Positions 1 to 8,034 of a stretch of DNA of 13,326 nucleotides are shown piece by piece. How positions within the stretch are numbered: position 1 is the first letter of the stretch; every line of letters starts with the position of its first letter. Source of the stretch: Gammaproteobacteria bacterium (lineage in GTDB: Bacteria > Pseudomonadota > Gammaproteobacteria > Xanthomonadales > Marinicellaceae); the NCBI GenBank assembly GCA_030426705.1, contig JAUHXW010000050.1, positions 1-13,326 on the forward strand, written 5' to 3'. The position numbers and the translations under genes are program-made. The notes beneath the pieces were generated by a model. The model was not told where the DNA came from, did no database searches, and saw only the letters and a program-made list of their open reading frames with translations.

Positions 1-1388
1 TTCATGATCGGGCGATAGACATCACGGAAAAATTATTGTCTTTGTCACCAAAGGTGATTGCTTTCAGCGTGTATATCTGGAATGTGGTGGAAACCACCGA
101 AGTGGTTAAACTGCTAAAAACCATTAAACCTGATATCACCTTGGTTCTGGGTGGGCCTGAAGTCAGCCACATTCCTGATCAACCGGACATCGTCGAGATG
201 GTTGATTATGTGATCAAAGGACCTGGTGAAAGCAGTTTCAAAGCCCTATGTGAGCAGTTGTTGCAGGATAAAAAACCATCAGAAAAGGTGATTGCTGGCA
301 TACCCAATGCGCTCGAAGAGCTCACCATGCCCTACGAGCACTACAACGCTGAAGATTTGCGTAATCGCATCATTTATGTGGAAGCTTCGCGTGGTTGTCC
401 TTTTAAGTGCGAGTTTTGTTTATCCTCGCTGGATCGTACTTCAAAAACCTTTACGCTGGATCGTTTTTTATCAGAAATGGACCGGCTGTATCAGCAAGGC
501 GCTCGAAATTTCAAGTTTATCGATCGCACTTTTAACCTGAAAATTGCCCATTCTTCGGCCATTTTGCAGTTTTTTCTTGATCGCATGGATGCCGAAAACA
601 GTAAAGGTTTGATGGTGCATTTTGAGGTGATTCCAGATCGTTTGCCGGCTGCCTTGAAAGCATTGCTGGTACAGTTTCCGGCTGGCAGTTTGCAATTTGA
701 AGTGGGAGTACAAACGTTTGACCCTGAGGTGCAGGCCTTGATCAGTCGCCGTCAGGACAATGAACAAACCAAAGAAAACCTGCTTTGGTTGCGCCAAAAC
801 ACCGAAGCACACATCCACGCTGATTTGATTTTTGGTTTGCCCGGTGACACTTTAAACGGTTTTGCGCAAAGTTTTGATCAGCTGTATGCGCTGGGTCCTC
901 AGGAAATTCAGCTGGGTATTTTAAAAAGATTGCGTGGCGCACCCATCAACCGACACACAGTTGAATACCAAATGAAGTACAGCCCGGCGCCGCCTTATAC
1001 CGTGTTACAAACCCGGGACATCAGCTTTGAGGAATTGCAAAGGGTCGGTCGGTTTGCCCGCTATTGGGACATCTTTGGTAATCAGGGTCGCTTCAAAAAC
1101 ACCCTGCCGTTGATTATGGGTGATGCGCCTTTTGCACGGTTTTTGGCATATACCGATGCTTTGTTTGCTCATGAAAGCAGTACCTGGAAAATCGCTTTGC
1201 GTAGACAGTTTGTGTTGATTTTTCAGCTGGTTCCTGAAGTATTATCGATTGATCAAGATGAACTGTTTGCTGCCTTGCAACAAGACTTCGACCGATGTGG
1301 TGAAAAAGGTCATTTGAGTAAACTGTTGCACCATCAGAAAGCCAGTAAAAGTGGCGCGCAAAACAGCCGTCAGGCGAGACACCAATGA
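1..1388 (+). CDS. B12-binding radical SAM protein, DUF4080 type (5' end cut by window edge)
   Basis: This is a cobalamin-binding-domain radical SAM enzyme whose substrate is unknown. The frame is open to the left edge (first full codon at 3) with no in-window ATG upstream, so the start lies outside. TTG at 36 is merely the first start-type codon and would truncate the B12 fold. Counting from that TTG, residues 1-75 hold the second half of the B12-binding domain (LVLGGPEVS about 36-44, then VDYVIKGPGES about 56-66). The radical SAM core begins near 112, with the CX3CX2C cluster motif at C121, C125 and C128, which binds the 4Fe-4S cluster and SAM. A segment near 285-380 (LGILKRLRGAPI, RFARYWDIFGN) matches my memory of DUF4080. 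The stop overlaps the next gene's ATG (ATGA), so the two are probably co-translated. Family call is firm; the reaction is unknown. Confidence 0.9.
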   Translation, partial: HDRAIDITEKLLSLSPKVIAFSVYIWNVVETTEVVKLLKTIKPDITLVLGGPEVSHIPDQPDIVEMVDYVIKGPGESSFKALCEQLLQDKKPSEKVIAGIPNALEELTMPYEHYNAEDLRNRIIYVEASRGCPFKCEFCLSSLDRTSKTFTLDRFLSEMDRLYQQGARNFKFIDRTFNLKIAHSSAILQFFLDRMDAENSKGLMVHFEVIPDRLPAALKALLVQFPAGSLQFEVGVQTFDPEVQALISRRQDNEQTKENLLWLRQNTEAHIHADLIFGLPGDTLNGFAQSFDQLYALGPQEIQLGILKRLRGAPINRHTVEYQMKYSPAPPYTVLQTRDISFEELQRVGRFARYWDIFGNQGRFKNTLPLIMGDAPFARFLAYTDALFAHESSTWKIALRRQFVLIFQLVPEVLSIDQDELFAALQQDFDRCGEKGHLSKLLHHQKASKSGAQNSRQARHQ

Positions 1389-2311
1389 CCGCTGCAACAA
1401 CAGATATCGCCGCTTTTTTTCAACAATCCAATCAAGTGAAATGTGAAACCATTGACTTATTAGGCGTTGAGGTCACTGTAGTGCGTGAAGATTTGAACCA
1501 CCCTGTCGTGCAGGGCAATAAACTGCGTAAGCTTAAATACAACTTGATAGGCGCGTGGGAACACAAGGCCAAAACCATTTTAACCTTCGGAGGTGCTTAT
1601 TCAAACCATCTGGTGGCCACCGCTTTTGCCGCACAGCAATTGGGTTTTGATTCAATCGGCGTGGTGCGAGGTGATGAACTGGAAAACAATCAGGCCATCT
1701 GGTCAGAAACATTGTACCAATGCCAACAATATGGCATGCAGTTGGTATTTGTTAGCAGAACGGAATACCGTTTGAAACAACAAGGCCCAACGGTAAAAAC
1801 TTTGCTTGAGCAAACTTCTGATCTATTTGTGGTTCCCGAAGGTGGTAGCAATGCTGCTGCGGTCAAGGGCATGGCAGAACTGTTGGCTGATTTGCCAGAG
1901 GTAATATCAGATATAAGCCATTTAATCTGCCCAGTTGGCACGGGCGGTACTTTGGCTGGTTTAATCAAAGGTGTACATGACCAAAGTTGGCACTGTAAAG
2001 TTTATGGTGTGGCTGTATTGAAAGGCTTACAGTCTGTAAAAAGTGATATCAATCAATGGCTTGGAGAGCAAGAATCAACCGTAAATTGGCAAATATTACC
2101 TGATTTTCATTGTGGGGGTTATGCCAAAAGTACCCCGGAACTCGAAAGTTTTGCCATAGCATTCAAGCAAAAACATGGCTTTTCACTTGATAAAATTTAC
2201 AACAGCAAATCCTTTTATGCATTGGCTCAATTGATCAAAAACGGTGTCATCACAGACAAAGACAAACCTGTGATTATTCATACCGGTGGCCTACAAGGTG
2301 GTGTGTTTTGA
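1385..2311 (+). CDS. PLP-dependent 1-aminocyclopropane-1-carboxylate deaminase / D-cysteine desulfhydrase family protein
   Basis: This 308-residue fold-type II PLP enzyme has the family's usual length (about 300-340). Visible landmarks are GNKLRKLKY at 44-52, where K46 is the expected Schiff-base lysine; GGAYSNH at 69-75, where S73 sits at the family's catalytic serine position; PEGGSN at 151-156; the phosphate-binding loop VGTGGTLAG at 184-192; IYNSKS at 271-276, with a tyrosine where family members have one in the active site; and HTGG at 299-302. The family either opens ACC to 2-oxobutyrate and ammonia or cleaves D-cysteine to pyruvate, sulfide and ammonia. I cannot separate these from sequence alone, and many members with this N-terminus are uncharacterised. 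The ATG overlaps the upstream stop, with only a weak AGG nearby, which suits translational coupling. The stop overlaps the downstream TTG start. Confidence 0.88.
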   Translation: MTAATTDIAAFFQQSNQVKCETIDLLGVEVTVVREDLNHPVVQGNKLRKLKYNLIGAWEHKAKTILTFGGAYSNHLVATAFAAQQLGFDSIGVVRGDELENNQAIWSETLYQCQQYGMQLVFVSRTEYRLKQQGPTVKTLLEQTSDLFVVPEGGSNAAAVKGMAELLADLPEVISDISHLICPVGTGGTLAGLIKGVHDQSWHCKVYGVAVLKGLQSVKSDINQWLGEQESTVNWQILPDFHCGGYAKSTPELESFAIAFKQKHGFSLDKIYNSKSFYALAQLIKNGVITDKDKPVIIHTGGLQGGVF

Positions 2312-2769
2312 AGGTGTTGAAAATATCACACAACCATCCACAAAATGCCGAAGCCATCTACACCGTGATGCAACTGGCCTACCAGGTTGAAGCCGATTTA
2401 ATTGGTGTAAAATCTTTTCCTCCTTTGTTTCGTTCCATCGAAGCTATCAAGTCGGCAAAAACCACCTTTTATGGATTACAAAACAACAACAAACTAATCG
2501 GAGTCATTGAGTTTTCTGAAAAAGAGGTTAATACTTTAGAAATTCATTCACTGGTTGTGCATCCACAATATTTTGGCAGAGGTTGTGGCTCAGCGCTTTT
2601 AACGAACCTCATCAAACAATCAACAGCAAAAAAAGTAATGGTATCCACTGCACAAGCCAATAAACCAGCCATTGCATTGTATCAAAAGCATGGATTTAAA
2701 ATAATCCACAAGACACAACACGACAGTGGAATAAACGTAGTTGATATGCAGTTAAAGGCCAACCAATAA
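2308..2769 (+). CDS. GNAT family N-acetyltransferase
   Basis: This 153-residue single-domain acetyltransferase of the GNAT superfamily transfers an acetyl group from acetyl-CoA to an unknown amine. The acetyl-CoA pyrophosphate-binding motif A is clear at 81-97 (SLVVHPQYFGRGCGSAL, fitting R/Q-x-x-G-x-G/A). Motif B is at about 119-130 (KPAIALYQKHGF), with the usual aromatic and HGF ending. I chose TTG at 2308 because AAGGTG at 2295-2300 gives a good ribosome site 7 bases upstream and the TTGA overlap couples it to the PLP enzyme. GTG at 2314 is a possible alternative. Its place after an amino-acid enzyme suggests acetylation of an amino acid or related amine, which is inference only. Confidence 0.85.
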   Translation: MKVLKISHNHPQNAEAIYTVMQLAYQVEADLIGVKSFPPLFRSIEAIKSAKTTFYGLQNNNKLIGVIEFSEKEVNTLEIHSLVVHPQYFGRGCGSALLTNLIKQSTAKKVMVSTAQANKPAIALYQKHGFKIIHKTQHDSGINVVDMQLKANQ

Positions 2770-2800
2770 AGCTGTGATAAAATCATAGATTGAAAATTAA

Positions 2801-2806
2801 CAGGAG
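2801..2806 (+). promoter_or_regulatory. Strong ribosome binding site for the VOC gene
   Basis: CAGGAG ends 6 bases before the ATG at 2813 and fixes that start. A poor extended -10-like stretch (TGTGATAAA, 2773-2781) lies just upstream, but I see no convincing -35. A separate promoter for the VOC/DUF1428 pair is therefore possible but not shown. Confidence 0.6.
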
Positions 2807-2812
2807 TTTCCT

Positions 2813-3193
2813 ATGAGTAAGCAAAATCCAATTGGTTGGTTTGAACTGTATGTTCAGGATATGCCCCGTGCCAAAAAATTCTATGAAGCGGTTTTCCAGG
2901 TCCAACTCAGTCCCATTGAAATACCTGATGCCAATATTGAAATGTATGGCTTTGATCAGGACATGGAAAGTTATGGTTCATCTGGCGCCTTGATTAAAGT
3001 TGAAGGCGTACCCTCAGGTGGTGGAGGAACTTTGGTCTATTTCAGTTGTGAAGATTGTGGAAAAACAGCTGAAAGGGTAGAGGCCAATGGTGGCAGTATT
3101 CATCAGAATAAAATGCAAGTCGGCGAATATGGCTATATTTGTTTGGTGGTAGACACTGAAAAAAATATGATTGGCCTGCATTCGCAACAATAA
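2813..3193 (+). CDS. VOC (glyoxalase/bleomycin-resistance fold) family protein
   Basis: This 126-residue protein shows the typical single VOC module. The N-terminus IGWFELYVQDMPRAKKFYEAVF (residues 7-28) is the first beta-alpha unit, with the 'D..RA..FY..vf' signature. The second half ends VGEYGYICLVVDTEKNMIGLHSQQ (about 103-126), the usual 'G.i.a...DpeGN.igl' strand pair. VOC proteins dimerise or pair modules around a metal or small ligand and include lyases, isomerases and dioxygenases. The function of this short subfamily is not established and I assign none. It has its own good ribosome site and sits 43 bases after the GNAT gene. The DUF1428 gene starts 4 bases after its stop, so those two are surely co-transcribed. 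Confidence 0.88.
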   Translation: MSKQNPIGWFELYVQDMPRAKKFYEAVFQVQLSPIEIPDANIEMYGFDQDMESYGSSGALIKVEGVPSGGGGTLVYFSCEDCGKTAERVEANGGSIHQNKMQVGEYGYICLVVDTEKNMIGLHSQQ

Positions 3194-3197
3194 CATC

Positions 3198-3551
3198 ATG
3201 AGTTATGTAGATGGTTTTGTGGCAGCGGTACCCACCAAAAACAAGGAACAATACCGCCAACATGCCACCATGGCCGGTGAAGTGTTCAAAGAATTCGGTG
3301 CCTTACAATTCATCGAGTGCTGGGGCGATGACGTACCTGATGGCAAAATAACATCCATGCCCATGGCGGTCAAATGCAAAGACGATGAAACCGTGGTGTT
3401 TTCCTGGGTGGTCTGGCCTTCCAAAGACGTGCGCGATGAAGCCATGCCGAAAGTGATGGCCGACCCACGTTGTTCACAAGAAAATAACCCCATGCCTTTT
3501 GATGCTCAAAGAATCATTTATGGTGGTTTTGAGGTGTTGGTAAAGTTATAG
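3198..3551 (+). CDS. DUF1428 domain-containing protein (YbaA-like)
   Basis: A 117-residue protein that is essentially one DUF1428 domain, related to Escherichia coli YbaA, function unknown. It is recognised from MSYVDGFVAAVP at the start, the ATMAGEVFKEFGAL segment (about 20-33), ECWGDDVPDGK (about 36-46), and the FSWVVWPSKDVRDEAMPKVMADPR block (about 64-87). A more upstream in-frame codon at 3171 exists but would run into the VOC gene. ATG at 3198 gives the conserved MSYVDGF start and lies 4 bases after the VOC stop. VOC-plus-DUF1428 pairing fits small dimeric alpha-beta barrel proteins that bind small molecules, but no role is known. It converges on the VIT/VWA gene with only 4 bases between stops. 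Confidence 0.88.
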   Translation: MSYVDGFVAAVPTKNKEQYRQHATMAGEVFKEFGALQFIECWGDDVPDGKITSMPMAVKCKDDETVVFSWVVWPSKDVRDEAMPKVMADPRCSQENNPMPFDAQRIIYGGFEVLVKL

Positions 3552-3555
3552 TAGC

Positions 3556-6504
3556 TTAAAAGGTTATTTTACCCACCAAATAATCATCCTCTGCTTTTTC
3601 GAGGCGGACACTTAGTGTTTGTTTGCTTTCGTTGCTACGCCCATAATGGGTAAAAATATCCACATACAAGGTCGTTGGACCACTGAGCTCTGGTGAATTG
3701 TTTCCGTAGAAATGAACTTTTATGGTGTACTCGCCTCTGGGTGCTTTTTTGATTAAATATTCTTCGGGGCCGTACCCTTCGGTAAAGTCCTCATGAAATT
3801 TGCCTCCAGCTTGAGACAAGGTATTGTCATAACTGACTTTTTCTTTACTGGGTTCGATGACCCACAAGTCAATGTCCGTCATGTCTGTATCCCAACTCAG
3901 TGTGATGCGTAAATCGACATCCAACAATGCCATTAAACGCGGATCTATAAAACTGGCGTCAATTTTCAATGCCTTAAGCTTAGGAAGCAATCGATTAAGC
4001 TCCATCAAAGCAGTTACTTCGATACCTGCAAAACGATCCCATGGTTCAGTAATGACCTTGTACAGATACTTCAAGGCCTGTTGATAATCCTCACGTGCTT
4101 TGTTCTTTTCTTGTTGATCTCCTCGTCGCATTAATGCCAGTCCTAAGTCACGGTATGATTGGGGTTCCTCGGGCCTCAAGGACAAAACCTGACGGTAAAC
4201 TTCTGTGCTTAAATCCAAATATCGGTGTTGTAAGAGTTTCATGGCCATGATTCTGAGCAAACGGGCATCACGGGTTTTTAACTCAGCGATGTTAGACAGT
4301 ACTTGTAATCCAAAGGCGGGTTGTTGCTGTTCGAAGAAAAAATTAGCACAATCAAAATAAAAAGCTGGTGAAGAAACGTGGTCTTCCTTGAGTTGGTAAT
4401 AGGTTGGAATTTGTAGATTTTTATCAACGCTTTTGAGCTTGGTCAGGTATGGGGTTGAAGGGTTCCATGCACTGATTTGTACTTTAGGACCACTGGACTC
4501 AGTATCATTATCCGCAAAGTCTGAGCTGTCGATTCTGGATCCCGTGACCGTGACCCGACCTTGTTCCTCAAGTTCATCTTGATCATCTTCTGTTGTGTTT
4601 ACAGACATTCGGGGTGGTTCAGGTGCTGTTCGGGTTTCATCTTGGTTGGCAGTGACACCTTGTATGTCTACCTTAGGTTTGCTTGGGGTGAATGTTTTAT
4701 TCCACCAAGACTTTCGTGTTTCCCACATGGCCAACACATTATTAATTTTTTCATCCTGACTTCCTTGAGCGTCCTTATGAAGGCGTTCCATTTCAATTAA
4801 ATATGCTTGACGCATTTCGGGCAATGATTTGGGTGGTGCTATTTGGTGATCAAGGTATTGATCCAACTCTTCCAGCACCAACAAAGAAGTGTGATCACTG
4901 ACTAAACCATACTGTTGACTCAACTGGATGATTTGTTTTTTATTGCTTTCACTGTCAATTTGCAATTCATTCAGTTTTTGCTGTACGGACACCAATTCAA
5001 ATATGGAACTGTCAAAAGCTTTGTGCTGTTTTAAATCAATTAATGACTTATACGCTGTACCATAATGTTGGAAATGCAACTGTAATCGAGCTTTCTTGCT
5101 GAGTAATTGGCCTGTGATGGGTTGGGTTTGATTGGACTCAAAAGTCAGAGGAACGGAAGGCAAATCGCTGACCTGCCCTTTGACCACCTCAATATGTGTT
5201 AAAACTGGTTTGGTAAGGTGTAAATTTTCTACGACACGTTGCCAATCGGTATCATGAGTGAGCTGGTAAGCCTTACCACCACTTTGCTTGACCATTTGTT
5301 GATTGTATTGGTGGTTATTAGTTGAATCAGGGGAAAAAACATACAGCTTTCTTTTGGTAATTACTTGGTTTTTTTCATCGAAACTATGCAATCCATCGGT
5401 GAAAAGTAGGATGGCTTCATTACCCTTGCTGTTAGGTAACTGGTTCAATGCCGAAAGATTGGTAGCGCCATCATAGTTAACTTGTTGCAATTGTTTTTTA
5501 AGTTCAGACCAATGACCACCTTTGATGGAAAATGTTTCAGCAGGAGTCAAGGTGTTTCTTAACCAACTAAGCTCAACCTTCACATCTTTATGTTGTTTGA
5601 AAAATGCATCAAGTAAGTTAAAAGCCAATAAATGTTGGCTGTTGTTCCGTGAATGCGAAGCATCCCAAACCAATTGAATGTGGTTTAGTGACGTATTTTT
5701 GAAATAAGGTGGTTTAAAATCTATCTGTGGGTTAATGGCAAAGTGAAATTGTTGGTGTGAATTTTTACCGATCAGCACATCTGTGTCTTTAACTTTGGGG
5801 ATCACCACCTGAATGCTTTGATCGAGCACTAACTGGTCTTTTTTGTAATTACTGATGAAGGCATTCTGCCAGCTTTGGAAAGACAAGCCATCAATAGCGG
5901 CACTGGAAATCAATGGTTTATCAGCACTGTTCATGACCTGGATATTTAATTCAAAATCAGTAACTTGTTGTTTGGTAACCAGTGGAATCTGGTAGTGATA
6001 ACCGGTTTTCGTTTTTGGCAATATGGACACATAACTGATCTGAACTCTGCGAGACTGTTTTGAGGGCAAAGGAAATATACGTGTTTTGAACGCATTTCCA
6101 TCGAGTTTTTCGACCAGGCCAGGATCAATGCCCTGTCTGACAATTTTCTCAAAAGTGACTCGTGCCCTTTGTTTTTCTACTGCCACACCATCAACCATGA
6201 TGCCATTAACATCCAGGGCATAAGCTGAAATCATGCCTTGATTAGGTACAGGAAAACTGAAATCTGCGGCAATGTCACGATCATTGGGGTTATAAAAGGT
6301 AATGTCCATACGAGTTTCAGCCAAATTACCATGTATTTCCGTGTTGATATGTAATTGTTTGATTTCGATATTGGACTGAACTTGGGATTCAGGTTGGACT
6401 GAAAAGGTGACCATGTTTGAGCTGGGTTCATTGACTTCATTTTGTGCAAAAGAAATTAATGAAAAAAACAATAGAAGCATGGAATAGATAGCTCGACGTG
6501 ACAT
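3556..6504 (-). CDS. Exported VIT-VWA-DUF2135 domain protein with TPR-like region and internal VTVTGSRI motif
   Basis: A 982-residue protein with an N-terminal signal-type helix (MSRRAIYSMLLLFFSLISFA, 1-20), so probably periplasmic or surface-facing. A VIT domain spans about 35-165, with the family's NPNDRDIAADFSFPVP and EKIVRQGIDPGLVE stretches. A VWA domain spans about 274-430. Its metal site is intact: D281-x-S283-x-S285, T348 in GATNLS, and D370 in FTDG. LSQQYGLVSDHTSLLVLEE at 528-546 is the usual strand after VIT-VWA modules. A Pro/acidic linker (about 610-675) carries VTVTGSRI (651-658). Helical TPR-like repeats follow (about 715-820), and a DUF2135 domain closes the protein (about 862-965). 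AGGAG at 6512-6516 sits 7 bases before the ATG. I saw no good -35/-10 pair upstream; TACAAT (minus strand, 6529-6534) is the only -10-like box. Function unknown; metal-dependent protein binding at the envelope is likely. Confidence 0.9.
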   Translation of the reverse strand: MSRRAIYSMLLLFFSLISFAQNEVNEPSSNMVTFSVQPESQVQSNIEIKQLHINTEIHGNLAETRMDITFYNPNDRDIAADFSFPVPNQGMISAYALDVNGIMVDGVAVEKQRARVTFEKIVRQGIDPGLVEKLDGNAFKTRIFPLPSKQSRRVQISYVSILPKTKTGYHYQIPLVTKQQVTDFELNIQVMNSADKPLISSAAIDGLSFQSWQNAFISNYKKDQLVLDQSIQVVIPKVKDTDVLIGKNSHQQFHFAINPQIDFKPPYFKNTSLNHIQLVWDASHSRNNSQHLLAFNLLDAFFKQHKDVKVELSWLRNTLTPAETFSIKGGHWSELKKQLQQVNYDGATNLSALNQLPNSKGNEAILLFTDGLHSFDEKNQVITKRKLYVFSPDSTNNHQYNQQMVKQSGGKAYQLTHDTDWQRVVENLHLTKPVLTHIEVVKGQVSDLPSVPLTFESNQTQPITGQLLSKKARLQLHFQHYGTAYKSLIDLKQHKAFDSSIFELVSVQQKLNELQIDSESNKKQIIQLSQQYGLVSDHTSLLVLEELDQYLDHQIAPPKSLPEMRQAYLIEMERLHKDAQGSQDEKINNVLAMWETRKSWWNKTFTPSKPKVDIQGVTANQDETRTAPEPPRMSVNTTEDDQDELEEQGRVTVTGSRIDSSDFADNDTESSGPKVQISAWNPSTPYLTKLKSVDKNLQIPTYYQLKEDHVSSPAFYFDCANFFFEQQQPAFGLQVLSNIAELKTRDARLLRIMAMKLLQHRYLDLSTEVYRQVLSLRPEEPQSYRDLGLALMRRGDQQEKNKAREDYQQALKYLYKVITEPWDRFAGIEVTALMELNRLLPKLKALKIDASFIDPRLMALLDVDLRITLSWDTDMTDIDLWVIEPSKEKVSYDNTLSQAGGKFHEDFTEGYGPEEYLIKKAPRGEYTIKVHFYGNNSPELSGPTTLYVDIFTHYGRSNESKQTLSVRLEKAEDDYLVGKITF

Positions 6505-6612
6505 TTGAAAACTCCTGTTTGGGTTTTTATTGTATAGGTTTTGAACTCCGAATACATATCAAGTTCTAAAAAGGTGGAAATTAAATTTGCTTTGATGTCA
6601 TTCAGAGTCTAT

Positions 6613-6640
6613 GTGAAAACTCAGAATCGTAGACTATAAT
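6613..6640 (+). promoter_or_regulatory. Promoter for the membrane protein/cupin pair
   Basis: A perfect TATAAT at 6635-6640 lies 16 bases after GTGAAA (6613-6618, four of six to TTGACA). Transcription would begin near 6647, about 18 bases before the ATG at 6665. An inverted pair AGTCTA (6606-6611) / TAGACT (6630-6635) brackets the promoter and may be an operator; that part is inference. Confidence 0.55.
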
Positions 6641-6664
6641 CTACTTTTGAGCCAAGAATCATTG

Positions 6665-7081
6665 ATGCAATACAGTCAACCAGAACTCCAGCAAACCCAT
6701 GAAGCACTAAAAAAAGCAGCATCGCCAGTTGGTGCAGCAATAGGGGCTTTGATGGGCGCAATACCTGCTATTGCAACCTATGCTTTTTTTACCCAAATGG
6801 GAGCAATCCTTTATGTTTTTCTGTTAATACCGCCTGTAATAATTGGCTTGGCCGCACAATTTACGGGTCGTGTGTATCGAATAGAGCATCGTGTGGTTGT
6901 AGGAATTGTTGCAAGTGCCGTGCATGTGGGCTGTGTTTACTATTTTGGCTACAAACCTTTTTTATATTTCCTGGTTCCTATATTCTTTTTTACTGCACTA
7001 TCTGTTGCCAAACGTCGACTTAATCGTATTGAATCAATAGCAGTTGATATGGAAGCAGAAGGCAGGTTTGAGAACCCATGA
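6665..7081 (+). CDS. Small four-helix membrane protein of unknown function
   Basis: I do not recognise a family. From ATG at 6665 the product is 138 residues: a short polar N-terminus (MQYSQPELQQTHEALKKAA, 1-19), then four hydrophobic stretches at about 24-43, 47-67, 76-94 and 97-115. The second and third are separated by a short basic/polar loop (TGRVYRIEHR, 67-76). It ends with a basic-acidic tail (AKRRLNRIESIAVDMEAEGRFENP). A TTG at 6647 is in frame and would add six residues. However, a perfect -10 box at 6635-6640 puts the transcript start almost on that TTG, so I prefer the ATG with a short leader. The stop overlaps the cupin's ATG (ATGA), so the two are translationally coupled. An inner-membrane location is expected. 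Confidence 0.75.
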   Translation: MQYSQPELQQTHEALKKAASPVGAAIGALMGAIPAIATYAFFTQMGAILYVFLLIPPVIIGLAAQFTGRVYRIEHRVVVGIVASAVHVGCVYYFGYKPFLYFLVPIFFFTALSVAKRRLNRIESIAVDMEAEGRFENP

Positions 7082-7440
7082 AAAACCAGACGATTAACCT
7101 TTTAGAAAAAGCTCAAAACATCACCGAATACTGGTCTCCCAAAGTGGTTGGTGAGGTGGATGATTGCTATGTAAAAATTGCTAAGGTCAAGGGCGAATTC
7201 ACCTGGCATGACCATGAGGAAGACGAGTTTTTTATGGTCCTTGAAGGTGAGCTGACCATAGCAATGAAAGCTGAGTCAGTCTCTTTAAAACAAGGTGAAA
7301 TATATGTGGTGCCCAAAGGGGTGTTGCATAAGCCAGTTGCTGAGCATGAATGCACCATCATGCTGTTTGAAAAGAAAACCACTTTGCACACAGGTCAAGT
7401 CAAATCTGACTTAACCAAGGACATTTCTCAGCAACTTTAG
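7078..7440 (+). CDS. Single-domain cupin protein
   Basis: A 120-residue cupin with both classic motifs intact. Motif 1 has H44-x-H46-x3-E50-x6-G57 (WHDHEEDEFFMVLEG). Motif 2 has G73-x5-P79-x-G81-x2-H84 (GEIYVVPKGVLH). H44, H46, E50 and H84 should bind a single divalent metal such as Fe, Mn, Zn or Ni. Short cupins of this kind include mannose-6-phosphate isomerase-like proteins, dioxygenases and ligand-binding proteins; the reaction here cannot be told. The ATG overlaps the stop of the membrane protein. A divergent copy of its last 22 codons survives at 9088-9159, next to the hxlR gene, so this cupin once had a paralogue in the same neighbourhood. It converges on the peroxiredoxin-like gene. 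Confidence 0.9.
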   Translation: MKNQTINLLEKAQNITEYWSPKVVGEVDDCYVKIAKVKGEFTWHDHEEDEFFMVLEGELTIAMKAESVSLKQGEIYVVPKGVLHKPVAEHECTIMLFEKKTTLHTGQVKSDLTKDISQQL

Positions 7441-7452
7441 CCATTAAAAGGC

Positions 7453-7474
7453 CATGCAATGCCAAGTTTGCATG
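7453..7474. terminator. Hairpin between convergent cupin and peroxiredoxin-like genes
   Basis: Perfect 7-bp arms CATGCAA (7453-7459) and TTGCATG (7468-7474) flank an 8-base loop in the 58-base gap between two converging genes. The position suits a bidirectional terminator, but neither side has a proper T run, so intrinsic termination is doubtful. Confidence 0.35.
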
Positions 7475-7498
7475 ACCGTATGGTTAAGCTGGGGGAAG

Positions 7499-8032
7499 CT
7501 ATGATGCATGCATTCCTCGAATGGGGTAGTTGTTATCTGGGTCTCGGATCCATTTAAGGCCATTCAACAAAGATTGAAGCTCCGGCCTGACAAAAGGGTT
7601 GTTTGAAATATCGACCACATGCAACTGGCCTTTTTCGTTAACCACAAACAACCCAGGTTCAGCAAAAACATGATCGGTTTCTTGAGGTGATCGCGGATCA
7701 GACAAATACAAACCCAGTTGTTGCATTTGTTCAATGTTCAAGCCATATGCCAAAGGAAAAGCCACAGTCAGTTTTTTACGGTGTTCGGCCAATTGTGTTT
7801 TTGAATCAGCTGAAACAGCGATGATTTCTACGCCAGCAGCCAAGAAATCCTGCTGTAACTCTGATATTTGGTTGAGGTATTTGGTACACAAGGGGCAGTG
7901 TTTGCCACGGTAAACAAAAACCGCCTGCCAATCGGCGTCAGTTAGCGGTTCACCCAGAACAATGGTATCACCTTGTTCAGATGTCACTTTCAATTTCGGG
8001 AACAAATCACCAGCGGCTAATTTTTGAGTCAT
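7499..8032 (-). CDS. Peroxiredoxin-like (AhpC/TSA fold) protein with CPLC active-site motif
   Basis: This 177-residue thioredoxin-fold protein of the AhpC/TSA 'peroxiredoxin-like' type has the active-site region YRGKHCPLCTKYL (41-53), with C46 and C49 as a CxxC pair. Classical 2-Cys peroxiredoxins instead have a T/S-x-x-C loop and a distant second Cys. The surrounding fold is clear: AGDLFPKLKV at 7-16, GVEIIAVSADS at about 67-77, and a late strand GLFVVNEKGQLHVVD at about 127-141. It probably reduces peroxides or disulfides in the cytoplasm, since no signal peptide is present. GGAG at 8040-8044 (minus strand) lies 7 bases before the ATG, inside the last codons of the upstream gene; the gap between the two genes is only 2 bases. 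It is therefore the second gene of an operon with the MdaB-like oxidoreductase. Confidence 0.85.
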   Translation of the reverse strand: MTQKLAAGDLFPKLKVTSEQGDTIVLGEPLTDADWQAVFVYRGKHCPLCTKYLNQISELQQDFLAAGVEIIAVSADSKTQLAEHRKKLTVAFPLAYGLNIEQMQQLGLYLSDPRSPQETDHVFAEPGLFVVNEKGQLHVVDISNNPFVRPELQSLLNGLKWIRDPDNNYPIRGMHAS

Positions 8033-8034
8033 GG

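Noticed and set aside
36..38. TTG as the real start of the radical SAM gene
   Set aside because: The frame stays open to the left edge with family-like residues (DRAIDITEKLL) before it, so the gene simply begins outside the window.
471..818. 115-codon minus-strand frame opposite the radical SAM gene
   Set aside because: It is antisense to a well-conserved enzyme and shows no domain or start signals.
3171..3197. Earlier start for the DUF1428 protein
   Set aside because: The added residues overlap the VOC gene and are not family-like. ATG 3198 gives the conserved MSYVDGF.
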